This document shows positions 39,711 through 48,578 of a DNA stretch of 50,874 nucleotides, one piece after another; the stretch's first letter is position 1; each line of letters starts with the position of its first letter. Both the position numbers and the translations under genes were made by a program. The stretch is taken from NCBI GenBank assembly GCA_036500145.1, contig DASYCO010000014.1:1-50874 (forward strand). Reading direction: 5' to 3'. The stretch is from CAMAVH01 sp036500145. Lineage in GTDB: Bacteria; Pseudomonadota; Alphaproteobacteria; SMXQ01. The notes beneath the pieces are model-generated. The model saw only the letters and a list, made by a program, of their open reading frames with translations, ran no database searches and was not told where the DNA came from.

Positions 39711-41018
39711 CTAGGGCTTCTTCGCCGCCCTGCCGGTCTCGAGCGCCGCGCCCATGCCGTAGCTGCGCGGCAGCATCCACAGGAAGGCGCAGAAGCAGAG
39801 CGCCGCGCCGCAGGCGAAGGCCGGGCGCAGCCCGATGTATTCCGCCAGGTAGCCGAGGATGAGCCCGCCGAGCGCCGGCGCGCCTTGGTAGATCAGCGTG
39901 AAGGTGGCCATCACGCGGCCGCGCACCGCGCCTTCCACCGCCGACTGGATCAGCGTCTGCGACGTCGCGCCGTTGGTGGTCATGACGTAGCCGCAGGCGG
40001 CGGCGGCGATCAGGCCGATGGTGAAGTTGCGCGTGGCGACGAAGGCGAGGATCGCCAGCGACATGCAGCCGACGTTCCAGGCCAGCCGCCGCGTCAGCCC
40101 GTCGGTGCCGTTGGTGCGCGCCAGCACGGCGCCGCCGACGGCCGCGCCGAGGCCCATGGCGCAGGTCAGCCAGGCGAGCCCTTCGGCGCCCCGGCTGAAG
40201 ATCTCCGCGGAAAAGCCCGGCAGCATGTCGGGCAGCGCGCGCACGGAGAAGGCCGTGACGCCCATGATGAGCGTGAGCGGCCCGATGCCGGGATGGTGCC
40301 TGACGTAGCTCATGCCTTCGGCGATCTGGGCGAAGAGCCCGTCGCCGGACGGGCGGATGTCGTCGGGCGTCACGATGCGCAGGCGCCACAGCACGTACAT
40401 GAAGGGCAAGTAGGAGAGCGCGTTCAGCACGAAAGCCGGAGACAGGCCCCAGGCGCCGATGACGCCGCCGGCCGCCGCCGGGCCCATGAAGCGGGCGAGA
40501 TTGAAGGTGAGGGCGTTGATGCCGATGGCCGGCGCCAGCAGCCCCTTCGGCACCAGGTTCGGGATCAGCGAGTTGCGCGCCGCCGTGTGGGTGCCCTGGC
40601 CGCTGCTCAGCAGCACCGTGAGCGCCACGAGCAGCCAGATGTTGACCCAGCCGACCATGTAGAAGACGGCGATGGCCAAGGCCTGCGCCATCATCACGAC
40701 CTGCGCCACCACCATGAGGCGCTGGCGGCTGACGCGGTCGGCCAGGGCGCCGGCCAGCGGGCCGACGGTGATCTGCGTGCCGAGGTCGACGAAGGTGATG
40801 ATGCCGAGCCAGCTCGGCGACTGGGTCAGCTCCCAGACGAGCCAGCCGGTGGCGAGCTTCTGCAGCCAGGTGCCGGTGAGCGAGATGGTGTTGGCGATGG
40901 TGAAGTCGCGGTAGGCGGGCACGCTCATCGCGGCGATGGCGCCGCCGAAGCCGGTGAAGGTCTTGGCCTGGTCCCGGTCTTGGCTTTGGGCCTGCGCGTC
41001 GGGCGTGGTCTCTGCCAC
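39711..41018 (-). CDS. MFS transporter, EntS/DHA3-like
   Basis: The 435-residue protein has the helix pattern and loops of the DHA3/EntS group. TISLTGTWLQKLATGWLVWEL is split over helix 1, GPLAGALADRVSRQRLMVVAQ is motif A, and GPAAAGGVIGAWG and RGRVMATFTLIYQGAPALGG are the second-half signatures. These proteins export siderophores, macrolides or unknown metabolites. The start is GTG at 41016-41018, because the frame upstream runs into the preceding gene and has Arg/Pro-rich shadow composition. It lies four bases after the indolepyruvate oxidoreductase stop, so the two are cotranscribed. The substrate is unknown; an aromatic acid export role is a guess from the neighbour. Confidence 0.86.
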   Translation of the reverse strand: MAETTPDAQAQSQDRDQAKTFTGFGGAIAAMSVPAYRDFTIANTISLTGTWLQKLATGWLVWELTQSPSWLGIITFVDLGTQITVGPLAGALADRVSRQRLMVVAQVVMMAQALAIAVFYMVGWVNIWLLVALTVLLSSGQGTHTAARNSLIPNLVPKGLLAPAIGINALTFNLARFMGPAAAGGVIGAWGLSPAFVLNALSYLPFMYVLWRLRIVTPDDIRPSGDGLFAQIAEGMSYVRHHPGIGPLTLIMGVTAFSVRALPDMLPGFSAEIFSRGAEGLAWLTCAMGLGAAVGGAVLARTNGTDGLTRRLAWNVGCMSLAILAFVATRNFTIGLIAAAACGYVMTTNGATSQTLIQSAVEGAVRGRVMATFTLIYQGAPALGGLILGYLAEYIGLRPAFACGAALCFCAFLWMLPRSYGMGAALETGRAAKKP

Positions 41019-41022
41019 GGCC

Positions 41023-44000
41023 CTATTCCGCCGCCATGGTCGAGGCGAGCCGATCGGTCTTGTCGAATGTCGCGAGCATCTCGTCCCTGTGCCGCCGCGC
41101 CTTGTCGGCCGACGTTTTCTTGATGACCCCGAACCCGCGCACGGCGTCCGGCCAGCGCAGAATCTCGGCGGCGGCGCCATAGGTATCGGGCCGCAGGCGC
41201 GCGAGGACATGCGTGATGGTCCGTTCATACTCCGCGATCAGGGCGCGCTCAAGCTTGTGCTCGCCGCTGCGCGCGAAAGGATCGAAGGGGGTGCCGCGCA
41301 GGAACCGAAGTGCCGTGAGCATGCGCAGGACGGGCCGCAGCCAGGGCCCGAAGGCATACTTGCCGGCGCGTCCGCCGGGACCGGCGCGACGCGGCAGCCA
41401 GGACGGCGCCAGGTGGAAGGCGACGCGGACCGGCCCTTCGAACTGGTCCGCGAGGTCGGCGTGGAACCCGGGAGCGGAAAGCAGGCGGGCGATCTCGTAT
41501 TCGTCCTTGTAGGCGAGCAGGCGGGCGTAGTTGCGCGCGACCGCCCCGGCGATCTCTAGCTTGCCCGGGGCGATGCGCGTCTCCGCCGCGCGCGCTTCGG
41601 CGACGAGGGCGCGATAGCGCGCGGCGAGGCCGACGTCCTGATAGGCGGCGAGGAAGGCGGCGTGGCGCTCGATGCGCGCGTCCAGCGAGTCGAGCGCTTC
41701 GGCTTGCGGTGGGGCGGGTTCGGCGGCGAGATGCGCGGCGCGGCGTCCGGCGTCGAAGGCGGCGAGGTTGGCGGCCGGCTGCGGCGCCTCGGCGGCGATG
41801 GCGGCGCGCAGCGCGTCGAGCGCCAGCGGCAGCAAGCCCCTCTGCCAGGCGTAGCCCAGCAGCGCCATGTTGGTGCCCGCCGCATGGCCGACGCGCAGAG
41901 CGGCGTTGGCCGAGTCGAAGACCGCGACGGCCGGTACGCCGAGCCGCGCGTCAAGCGCTGCTTTCAGCCCGTCGGCCGGGAAGGCCTTGTCGGCGTCGCG
42001 CAGGAAGGCGCCAGTGATGACGGCGTCGCCGTTCACGACCGCCTTGGCACGGCCCGTCTTCGCGCGCGACAGTACCTCGGCGCTGGCCGCGACAACGAGG
42101 TCGCCGCCGAGGATGAGGTCGGCGCCGTCGATGCCGCCGTCCGCGGGACCGATGCGGGCGGCGCCCAAATCTTCCGCCCGCTTGGCGATGCGCAGATGGC
42201 TCAGCACCGCGCCGCCCTTCTGCGCGAGGCCGGTCTGGTCGGCGAGGGTCACGGCAAGACCCGACTCGTGCGCGGCGCGGGCGATGACGCGGGCCAGTGT
42301 CACGATGCCGCTGCCGCCGATGCCAACGGCCAGCAGGGCGAAGGGCTTGTCGAGCGCAGATAGCGGCGGCGCAGGTGGCAAGGGCGTCTCGTCTGGCGCG
42401 ACGGCAGCGGCCTTGCGCGGCTTCGGCGTGCCCTCGACGGTGACGATGCTCGGGCAGAAGCCGTCGAGGCAGGACATGTCGGCGTTGCAGCTTGCCTGGT
42501 CGACGCGGCGCTTGCGGCCCCAGTCGGTCTCGACCGGCACGACGGACAGGCAGTTGGAGGCGGTGGCGCAATCGCCGCAGCCTTCGCAAGCCTGCTCGTT
42601 GATGACGGCGCGCCGCTGCGCCTGCGCCAGCGTGCCGCGCTTGCGGCGGCGGCGCTTCTCGGCGGCGCAGGTTTGGTCGAAGATGAGGACGCTGACGCCC
42701 TTCACCTGGCGCAGCTCGTCCTGGGCGCAGTCGAAGCCGTCGCGGCCCATGACCGTCGTGCCGGGCGGGAAGCGCTCGCCCTTCGGATAATGGTCCGGTT
42801 CCTCGGCGACGACGACGATGCGCGCGACGCCTTCGCCTTCGAGGATGCGCGCGAGGCGCGGCACCGTGAGCGCGCCCTCGACCGCCTGGCCGCCGGTCAT
42901 CGCCACGGCGTCGTTGTAGAGCAGCTTGTAGGTGATGTTCACGCCGGCGGCGATGGCGGCGCGCACCGCGAGCAGGCCCGAATGGGCGAAAGTGCCGTCG
43001 CCGATGTTCTGGAACACGTGCGCCGTGTCGGTGAAGGGCGCCTGGCCGATCCAGGTCGCGCCTTCGCCGCCCATCTGCGTCAGCGTCTGGGTGTTGGGAT
43101 CGGTCCACAGCGCCATGGTGTGGCAGCCGATGCCGGCGAGCGCGCGGCTGCCCTCGGGCACGCGCGTCGAGCGGCTGTGCGGGCAGCCCGAGCAGTAGTG
43201 CGGCGTGCGGCGGAGCAGCGGCTTCGCGCGCGGCGCGGACGCTTCCGCCATCTGCGGCAGGCCGAGCCAGCGTGCCAGCGCGCGCGCGACGAGGTGCGCG
43301 TTCAGTTCGCCAGATGCCGGCAGCAGCGACTTGCCGGCCACGCGCGGTCGGCGCTCGCTATGGTCGTAGAGCGTCTGCTTGATCTGGTCTTCGATCAGCG
43401 GGCGCTTCTCCTCGACGACGAGGATGTCGTCGAGCCCGTCGGCGAAGCGCAGCAGCGTCTCGGGCTCGATCGGCCAGACCAGCGCCACCTTGTAGAGGCG
43501 GATGCCTCGTGCGTTCAGGGCCGCGTCGTCGAAGCCGAGGCCGGCGAGGGCTTGGCGCAGGTCGCCCCAGGCCTTGCCGGAGGCGACGATGCCGTGCGTC
43601 GCCTTTGCCGCGCCGCCGATGCGGTCGAGGCCGTTGGCGCGCACGAAGGCCTGGGCGGCCAGCATCTTGGGGCCCTGCAGCCGCGCCTCCTGGTCCAGCG
43701 CGCGGTCGGGCCAGCGGATGTGCAGTCCGCCGGCGGGCAGTGCGACGTCCGCAGGTAGGATGGGAAGCGGGCGTTCCAGCGTCACCGACGCCGCACCTTC
43801 GGCAATGTCGGCGGACAGCTTCAGCGCTGTCCAGCAGCCGGCGAAGCGCGACAGCGCCAGGCCCATCAGGCCGTAGTCGAGAATCTCCTGCACGCCGGCG
43901 GGCGCCAGAACAGGGATGATCGCGTCGGCGAAGGCATATTCGCTCTGGTGCGCGGTGGTGGAGGAGGCGGCGCCATGGTCGTCGCCCGCGACGGCGAGCA

Positions 44001-44394
44001 CGCCGCCGAGGGGAGCGGTGCCGGCGAGGTTGGCATGCTTGAAGGCGTCGCCCGAACGGTCGACGCCGGGGCCCTTGCCGTACCAGAGGCCGAACACGCC
44101 CTCCTGCCTGGCGCCGGGAAACAGGCCGACCTGCTGCGTGCCCCAGAGCGCCGTCGCGGCAAGTTCTTCGTTGAGGCCGGGCTGCGCCTTCACGCCATGG
44201 GCGGCGAGTTCGGCGGCGCTGCGCGCCAGCTCCTGGTCGAGCCCGCCGAGCGGCGAGCCGCGATAGCCCGAGACGTAGCCGGCGGTGGTCCGCCCGGCGG
44301 CGCGGTCGCGCAAGGCCTGCTCGATCAGCAGGCGGACGAGCGCCTGGCTGCCGGTCAAGAAGGCGCGGTTTGTCGCGGAATGGTCATCGGGCAT
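41023..44394 (-). CDS. Indolepyruvate:ferredoxin oxidoreductase, fused alpha-beta form
   Basis: The 1123-residue protein is the single-chain form of this 2-oxoacid oxidoreductase. The N-terminal pyrimidine-binding region has TAGYVSGYRGSPLGGLDQEL; the TPP-binding region follows with YCSGCPHSRST and GIGCHTMALW, then MGGEGATWIGQAPF and IGDGTFAHSG. A ferredoxin-like cysteine cluster at about residues 600-635 reads CEGCGDCATASNCLSV and SCNADMSCLDGFCPS. The gamma domain follows (VGIGGSGIVTLARVI, DQTGLAQKGGAVLSHL), and the end is a DUF6537-like helical tail. It oxidatively decarboxylates aryl pyruvates to aryl-CoA in the cytosol. Unlike archaeal IorA/IorB, all modules are in one chain, as is common in alphaproteobacteria. 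An MFS gene follows after four bases. Confidence 0.94.
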   Translation of the reverse strand: MPDDHSATNRAFLTGSQALVRLLIEQALRDRAAGRTTAGYVSGYRGSPLGGLDQELARSAAELAAHGVKAQPGLNEELAATALWGTQQVGLFPGARQEGVFGLWYGKGPGVDRSGDAFKHANLAGTAPLGGVLAVAGDDHGAASSTTAHQSEYAFADAIIPVLAPAGVQEILDYGLMGLALSRFAGCWTALKLSADIAEGAASVTLERPLPILPADVALPAGGLHIRWPDRALDQEARLQGPKMLAAQAFVRANGLDRIGGAAKATHGIVASGKAWGDLRQALAGLGFDDAALNARGIRLYKVALVWPIEPETLLRFADGLDDILVVEEKRPLIEDQIKQTLYDHSERRPRVAGKSLLPASGELNAHLVARALARWLGLPQMAEASAPRAKPLLRRTPHYCSGCPHSRSTRVPEGSRALAGIGCHTMALWTDPNTQTLTQMGGEGATWIGQAPFTDTAHVFQNIGDGTFAHSGLLAVRAAIAAGVNITYKLLYNDAVAMTGGQAVEGALTVPRLARILEGEGVARIVVVAEEPDHYPKGERFPPGTTVMGRDGFDCAQDELRQVKGVSVLIFDQTCAAEKRRRRKRGTLAQAQRRAVINEQACEGCGDCATASNCLSVVPVETDWGRKRRVDQASCNADMSCLDGFCPSIVTVEGTPKPRKAAAVAPDETPLPPAPPLSALDKPFALLAVGIGGSGIVTLARVIARAAHESGLAVTLADQTGLAQKGGAVLSHLRIAKRAEDLGAARIGPADGGIDGADLILGGDLVVAASAEVLSRAKTGRAKAVVNGDAVITGAFLRDADKAFPADGLKAALDARLGVPAVAVFDSANAALRVGHAAGTNMALLGYAWQRGLLPLALDALRAAIAAEAPQPAANLAAFDAGRRAAHLAAEPAPPQAEALDSLDARIERHAAFLAAYQDVGLAARYRALVAEARAAETRIAPGKLEIAGAVARNYARLLAYKDEYEIARLLSAPGFHADLADQFEGPVRVAFHLAPSWLPRRAGPGGRAGKYAFGPWLRPVLRMLTALRFLRGTPFDPFARSGEHKLERALIAEYERTITHVLARLRPDTYGAAAEILRWPDAVRGFGVIKKTSADKARRHRDEMLATFDKTDRLASTMAAE

Positions 44395-44513
44395 AGCCTA
44401 GTCCTAGTCTCCCATGTATAGGGTGTCTAGGGCTGTATCTGGCTGTTGAGGATATGTCCCGCTGTCGGCAATTTGCCTGCTGGCACAAGCGATTAGAGAA
44501 GGCGGAGAGACGG

Positions 44514-45494
44514 ATGACGATTCTGCTGACAGGCATGGCCGGCTTCATCGGCTTTCACTGCGCCCAAAGGCTGGCGGCGCGCGGCGAGACGGTGATCGGC
44601 GTCGACAACCTCGTCGACTATTACGACGTGGCGCTGAAGCGCGCCCGCCTGGCCGAACTGGCCGGCCTGAAGAACGTGACCTTCCGCGAGCTGGACATCT
44701 CCGACCAGGCCGCCATGGCGGCGCTCGCCAAGGAATTCCCCAAGATCGACCGCGTGCTGCACCTGGCCGCCCAGCCCGGCGTGCGCTACTCGCTGATCAA
44801 TCCGCACGCCTACGTGCAGGCGAACGTCGTCGGCCATCTCAACGTGCTGGAGATGTGCCGCCACCTCGCCGACTGCAGGCACCTCGTCTACGCCTCGTCG
44901 TCGTCGGTCTACGGCGGGAACACCAAGCTGCCCTTCGCCATCGAGGACCAGGTCGACAATCCGGTGTCGCTCTACGCCGCGACCAAGAAGGCCGACGAGC
45001 TGATGAGCCACTGCTACAGCCATCTCTACAAGATCCCGACGACGGGCCTGCGTTTCTTCACCGTCTACGGTCCCTGGGGCCGGCCCGACATGGCGGCCTG
45101 GCTGTTCACCGACGCGATCCTGAACGACAGGCCGATCTCGGTGTTCAACAACGGCGACATGAAGCGCGACTTCACCTACATCGACGACATCGTGACCGGC
45201 GTGGTCGCGGCGCTCGACCATGCCCCGGCGATGCCTGAAGGCGTGCCGCCCTACCGCGTCTACAACATCGGCAACCACCGCGCCGAGCCGCTGATGCAGT
45301 TCATCAAGGTGATCGAGGACGCGACCGGCAAGACGGCGAAGCTCGATCTCAAGCCGATGCAGCCGGGCGACGTGAAGGAAACCTACGCCGACGTCAGCGC
45401 GATCCAGCACGACCTCGGCTTCGCGCCCGACACGCCGATCGAGACCGGCATCCCGCGTTTCGTGGAGTGGTACCGCAGCTACCATAGGCTTTAG
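44514..45494 (+). CDS. NAD-dependent sugar-nucleotide epimerase, UDP-glucuronate 4-epimerase-like
   Basis: The 326-residue extended SDR has GMAGFIGFH (the G-x2-G-x2-G loop near residue 8), VDNLVDYYD with the Asp that binds NAD, LAAQPGVRYSL, the catalytic S-S-S-V-Y-G in ASSSSVYGGN, the Y-A-A-T-K-K motif with catalytic Tyr and Lys, and GLRFFTVYGPWGRPDMA. The VRYSL and GPWGRPDMA forms are the usual marks of UDP-glucuronate 4-epimerases. It would make UDP-galacturonate for LPS or capsule. The ATG at 44514 has GGAGAGACGG just before it and starts the Rossmann fold; the upstream frame is not coding. It is divergent from the indolepyruvate gene. The polysaccharide locus at the left end is the likely user of the product. 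Confidence 0.91.
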   Translation: MTILLTGMAGFIGFHCAQRLAARGETVIGVDNLVDYYDVALKRARLAELAGLKNVTFRELDISDQAAMAALAKEFPKIDRVLHLAAQPGVRYSLINPHAYVQANVVGHLNVLEMCRHLADCRHLVYASSSSVYGGNTKLPFAIEDQVDNPVSLYAATKKADELMSHCYSHLYKIPTTGLRFFTVYGPWGRPDMAAWLFTDAILNDRPISVFNNGDMKRDFTYIDDIVTGVVAALDHAPAMPEGVPPYRVYNIGNHRAEPLMQFIKVIEDATGKTAKLDLKPMQPGDVKETYADVSAIQHDLGFAPDTPIETGIPRFVEWYRSYHRL

Positions 45495-45602
45495 CTATAC
45501 CGAGCCACCTCTCCTGACGTCTTGCGCCACCCCGCCGATCGGTCACAATGGCGGGCAAGAACAGTCGGCATACAGCCGCGTCAAGGACAGGGGAGGCCTC
45601 TC

Positions 45603-46910
45603 ATGCACGCCACGACTCCGCGTTCCGTCTTCATTTCCGGCGTTTCTCTCTGCTTCGTGATGGCTGCCGGCCAGGCGGTCGCCGACAGCCAGGTCACCGA
45701 GCGCAAGTACGACGAGAAGGCCGTCGAGCAGTTCTACAAGGGCCGGCAAGTCGACGTGTACATCGGCTCGGAGGCCACCGGCGGCTACAACGCCTACGCC
45801 CGCATCGTCGGCCAGCATTACGCGCGGCATATCCCGGGCAACCCCGTCTTCGTCTACCGCAACATGCCGGGCGCCAGCGGCCTGGTCATGGCCGCGTCGC
45901 TCTACAACAAGGCGCCGCGCGACGGCTCGGCCATCGCCATCGTGCACAACACCATCGTCATCGAGCCGCTGCTCGGCCGCAAGGTGCAGTACGAGGCCGA
46001 CAAGTTCCAGTGGATCGGCAGCGCCAACCAGCTCACCAGCACCTGCATCATCTCGGACAAGGCGCCGGCCCAGACGCTGAAGGAGGCGCAGCAGAGGGAG
46101 ATGCTGATCGGCGGCAGCGGCGCCACCAGCTCCAGCACCTTCATCGTCGGCGCCTTCCTCAACACGCTGGCCGGCACCAAGTTCAAGATCATCCGCGGCT
46201 ATCCCTCGACCCAGTCGGTGCAGCTCGCCATGGAGCGCGGCGAGGTCGACGGCCTCTGCGGCGTCGGCTGGGACAGCCTGCTGGCCTCCAGCCAGGCGCG
46301 CCTGGAGGACAAGTCGATCAAGGTGCTGGTGCAGGTCAACGTCGAGCCCATCGACGACCTCAAGGGCGTGCCTTCGGCGCTCGACTACGCCGTCTCGCCC
46401 GAGGCCCGCGAGACGATGGAGTTCCTGATCTCGCGCCAGTACATCGGACGCCCCTTCGTCGCGCCGCCGGACACGCCGGCCGACCGCGTCGCAGCCCTGC
46501 GCACGGCCTTCGAGCGGACGATGACCGATCCGGCCTTCATCGCCGACGCCAAGAAGTCGCAGCTCGAGGTGAACTGGATCTCCGGCGAGAAGGCGCAGGC
46601 CCACGTCGCCAAGATGCTGGCGACGCCGCAGAAGGTGCAGGACGCCGCCAACGACGCGACGCAGATGAAGGGCGGCGTGGTGCAGGCCAACCTCAAGTGG
46701 CTCACCGCGAAGGGCGTCGAGCTGACCGGCGTGAAGAAGAGCTCGGTCGCCTTTCAGCATGACGGCAAGCCCGTCAGCGCCACCCTGGAGGACACCAAGA
46801 TCACGGTGAGCGGCGCCGCGGCCAAGGCCGACATGCTGAAGGCCGGGCAGAAATGCGATGTGGTCTATCTTGGCAACAATGACGTCGCGCAATCGATCGT
46901 CTGTCCCTGA
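45603..46910 (+). CDS. TTT-family (Bug) substrate-binding protein 3 with C-terminal extension
   Basis: The 435-residue protein has a signal peptide (VFISGVSLCFVMAAGQAVA, cleavage near residue 27) and a Bug core to about residue 360: YIGSEATGGYNAYARIVGQH, NMPGASGLVMAASLYN, AMERGEVDGLCGVGWDS and YIGRPFVAPPDTP. The last roughly 70 residues, starting near LKWLTAKGVELTG, are not part of the usual family and look like short beta strands with two cysteines at KCDVVYL and SIVCP. The ligand is presumably a carboxylate. The start is the ATG at 45603 with GGGGAGG upstream; the ORF open before it is not signal-peptide-like. A second TTT gene follows after 159 bases; no permease genes are present. Confidence 0.87.
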   Translation: MHATTPRSVFISGVSLCFVMAAGQAVADSQVTERKYDEKAVEQFYKGRQVDVYIGSEATGGYNAYARIVGQHYARHIPGNPVFVYRNMPGASGLVMAASLYNKAPRDGSAIAIVHNTIVIEPLLGRKVQYEADKFQWIGSANQLTSTCIISDKAPAQTLKEAQQREMLIGGSGATSSSTFIVGAFLNTLAGTKFKIIRGYPSTQSVQLAMERGEVDGLCGVGWDSLLASSQARLEDKSIKVLVQVNVEPIDDLKGVPSALDYAVSPEARETMEFLISRQYIGRPFVAPPDTPADRVAALRTAFERTMTDPAFIADAKKSQLEVNWISGEKAQAHVAKMLATPQKVQDAANDATQMKGGVVQANLKWLTAKGVELTGVKKSSVAFQHDGKPVSATLEDTKITVSGAAAKADMLKAGQKCDVVYLGNNDVAQSIVCP

Positions 46911-46938
46911 TAGGCCAATTTTCTCAATCGCTTGAGGC

Positions 46939-46966
46939 AAAGGGGCGTCGCATGCGGCGCCCCTTT
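46939..46966 (+). terminator. Possible terminator between TTT genes 3 and 4
   Basis: AAAGGGGCG pairs with CGCCCCTTT; the inner TCGC-AT-GCGG can extend the stem. The T tail is short (CTTTCGCATTG), so termination may be partial. Confidence 0.55.
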
Positions 46967-47069
46967 CGCATTGCGCAGGGCTTGCCGGAGGCGGCCGGGA
47001 CGGGAAGACTGCGCCCACAGATCGCACCGGCCGTTCAAGGCCGGGCATGGGGACTTCAGGGAGACGGAC

Positions 47070-48107
47070 ATGACGAGACTGCGCAAGGCGTTCCCGCTTG
47101 TTGGCTTGGCCGTGGCGAGCGTCGCCTGGACGGCGTCCGCCCAGGCGCAATCGCCCGCCGAATTCTTCAAGGGCAAGACCGTCAACATCGAGATCGGCTT
47201 TCCGGCCGGCGGCGGCTACGACAGCTACGGCCGCGTGCTGGCGCGCCATCTCGGCCGCTACATTCCCGGCAACCCGACCGTGGTGCCGAAGAACATGCCG
47301 GGCGCCGGCGCGCTCAAGGCGGCGAACTACATCTACAACGCGGCCCCGAAGGACGGCACGGAGATCGGCATCGTCGCCTCCTCGACGCTGATGGAGCCGC
47401 TGCTCGGCAACGACCAGGCTCAGTTCGACGCCTCGAAGTTCAGCTGGCTCGGCTCGATGAGCAAGGACGTCGCCTTCTGCGGCATCACCACCTCGTCGGG
47501 CGTAGCGAGCTTCGACGACTGGCTCAAGACCAAGAAGGAGCTCACCTTCGGCTCCAGCGGCCCGGCCGCCATCACGCACCAGCATCCGCTGGTCATGAAG
47601 AACGTGCTGGGCGCCAACGTGAAGCTGATCGCCGGCTACCAGGGCACCAAGGACATCAGCCTCGCCATGGAGCGCAAGGAAGTGGACGGCATCTGCGGCA
47701 TGTTCATCTCCTCGGTGCAGACCTCCTACCAGCCGATGATCGACGCGGGCGTGATGCGGCTCATCATCCAGATGGGCCCGGTCAAGTCCGACATCTTCGG
47801 CAAGATCCCGAGCGTCTACGACTACGCCAAGACGGACCTCGACCGGCAGGTGCTCGACATCCACTTCGGCCAGCTGCTGCTGGCGCGGCCCTTCATGCTG
47901 CCGCCCGGCGTGCCGGCGGACCGCCTCGCCGCCCTGCAGAAGGCCTTCGTCGACACGCTGAAGGACAAGGCGCTGCTGGCCGACGCGCAGAAGGCGCAGA
48001 TCGAGATCGAGGCCGTCTCGCCGCAGGAAGTGCAGGGCATGCTCGCCAAGTTCTCGGACTATCCGCAGGCCTCGATCAAGGCGGCGCAGAAGGCCATCGA
48101 CCGCTAA
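47070..48107 (+). CDS. TTT-family (Bug) substrate-binding protein 4
   Basis: The 345-residue protein has a signal peptide (FPLVGLAVASVAWTASAQA, cleavage near residue 26) and a complete Bug core: EIGFPAGGGYDSYGRVLARH, NMPGAGALKAANYIYN, AMERKEVDGICGMFIS and ARPFMLPPGVP, ending soon after. The two shared cysteines (VAFCGIT and DGICGMF) are present. It resembles protein 1 most in its opening and NMPGAG segment. CAGGGAG precedes the ATG at 47070. It is followed by a strong terminator. The ligand is unknown and no TctA/TctB gene is in reach. Confidence 0.9.
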   Translation: MTRLRKAFPLVGLAVASVAWTASAQAQSPAEFFKGKTVNIEIGFPAGGGYDSYGRVLARHLGRYIPGNPTVVPKNMPGAGALKAANYIYNAAPKDGTEIGIVASSTLMEPLLGNDQAQFDASKFSWLGSMSKDVAFCGITTSSGVASFDDWLKTKKELTFGSSGPAAITHQHPLVMKNVLGANVKLIAGYQGTKDISLAMERKEVDGICGMFISSVQTSYQPMIDAGVMRLIIQMGPVKSDIFGKIPSVYDYAKTDLDRQVLDIHFGQLLLARPFMLPPGVPADRLAALQKAFVDTLKDKALLADAQKAQIEIEAVSPQEVQGMLAKFSDYPQASIKAAQKAIDR

Positions 48108-48127
48108 GGCGTCGCGGCACGGCGATG

Positions 48128-48157
48128 AAAAGGCCCCGTTCGCGGGGCCTTTTCTTT
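48128..48157. terminator. Strong bidirectional terminator after TTT gene 4
   Basis: AAAAGGCCCCG and CGGGGCCTTTT form an 11-bp perfect stem with a TTCG tetraloop, followed by CTTT on the plus strand. It ends two bases from the stop of the convergent DUF2306 gene and can serve both. Confidence 0.92.
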
Positions 48158-48554
48158 ATCCGCCGAAGACCACCGCGTGCATGATGCGGCCCGGCATCAG
48201 GGCGAAGCCGCCGGCGATCACCAGGCCGCCGACGAAGAGCCCGATCATGGCGTAGCGATGGCCGCGGAAATCGCCGACCCGCGCCCGCCAGATGGCGTAG
48301 GGCAGGTTGCAGAGCGTCAATATCGAGAGCAGGTGAATGGGGCTCCAGTCGCCCCAGGTGCGGATCGTGTGGATCCAGAACGAGCTGAGCGCGACGGCCA
48401 CCATCAACGCGACCCAGACATAGCCGTTGGCGCGATGAAGCGTCGTGCCTTTGGGCAGCGCGAGCTGCGCGGCCCCCAGCACGAACGCCGCCATGGCCGC
48501 GAGGGCATGCAGCGGAATCACCGGCGGCTGGGCGAACAAAGGCGAAAGCGTCAT
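48156..48554 (-). CDS. DUF2306 integral membrane protein
   Basis: The 132-residue protein has four hydrophobic helices and the family motif around KGTTLHRANGYVWVALM (H40 region) and WSPIHLLSILTLCNLPYAI, followed by RVGDFRGHRYAMIGLF. The invariant histidines (H40, H78 and H98 by count) suggest a heme or quinone contact, but the function of the family is unknown. It is a stand-alone gene 24 bases downstream of the acyl-CoA ligase on the same strand and may be cotranscribed with it. Confidence 0.85.
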   Translation of the reverse strand: MTLSPLFAQPPVIPLHALAAMAAFVLGAAQLALPKGTTLHRANGYVWVALMVAVALSSFWIHTIRTWGDWSPIHLLSILTLCNLPYAIWRARVGDFRGHRYAMIGLFVGGLVIAGGFALMPGRIMHAVVFGG

Positions 48555-48578
48555 GTCGTCACCGCTGGTTTAGTCCGG

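Noticed and set aside
45543..47864. 773-codon open frame antisense to the TTT genes
   Set aside because: It spans two signal-peptide proteins and an intergenic terminator on the other strand and has no recognisable domain.
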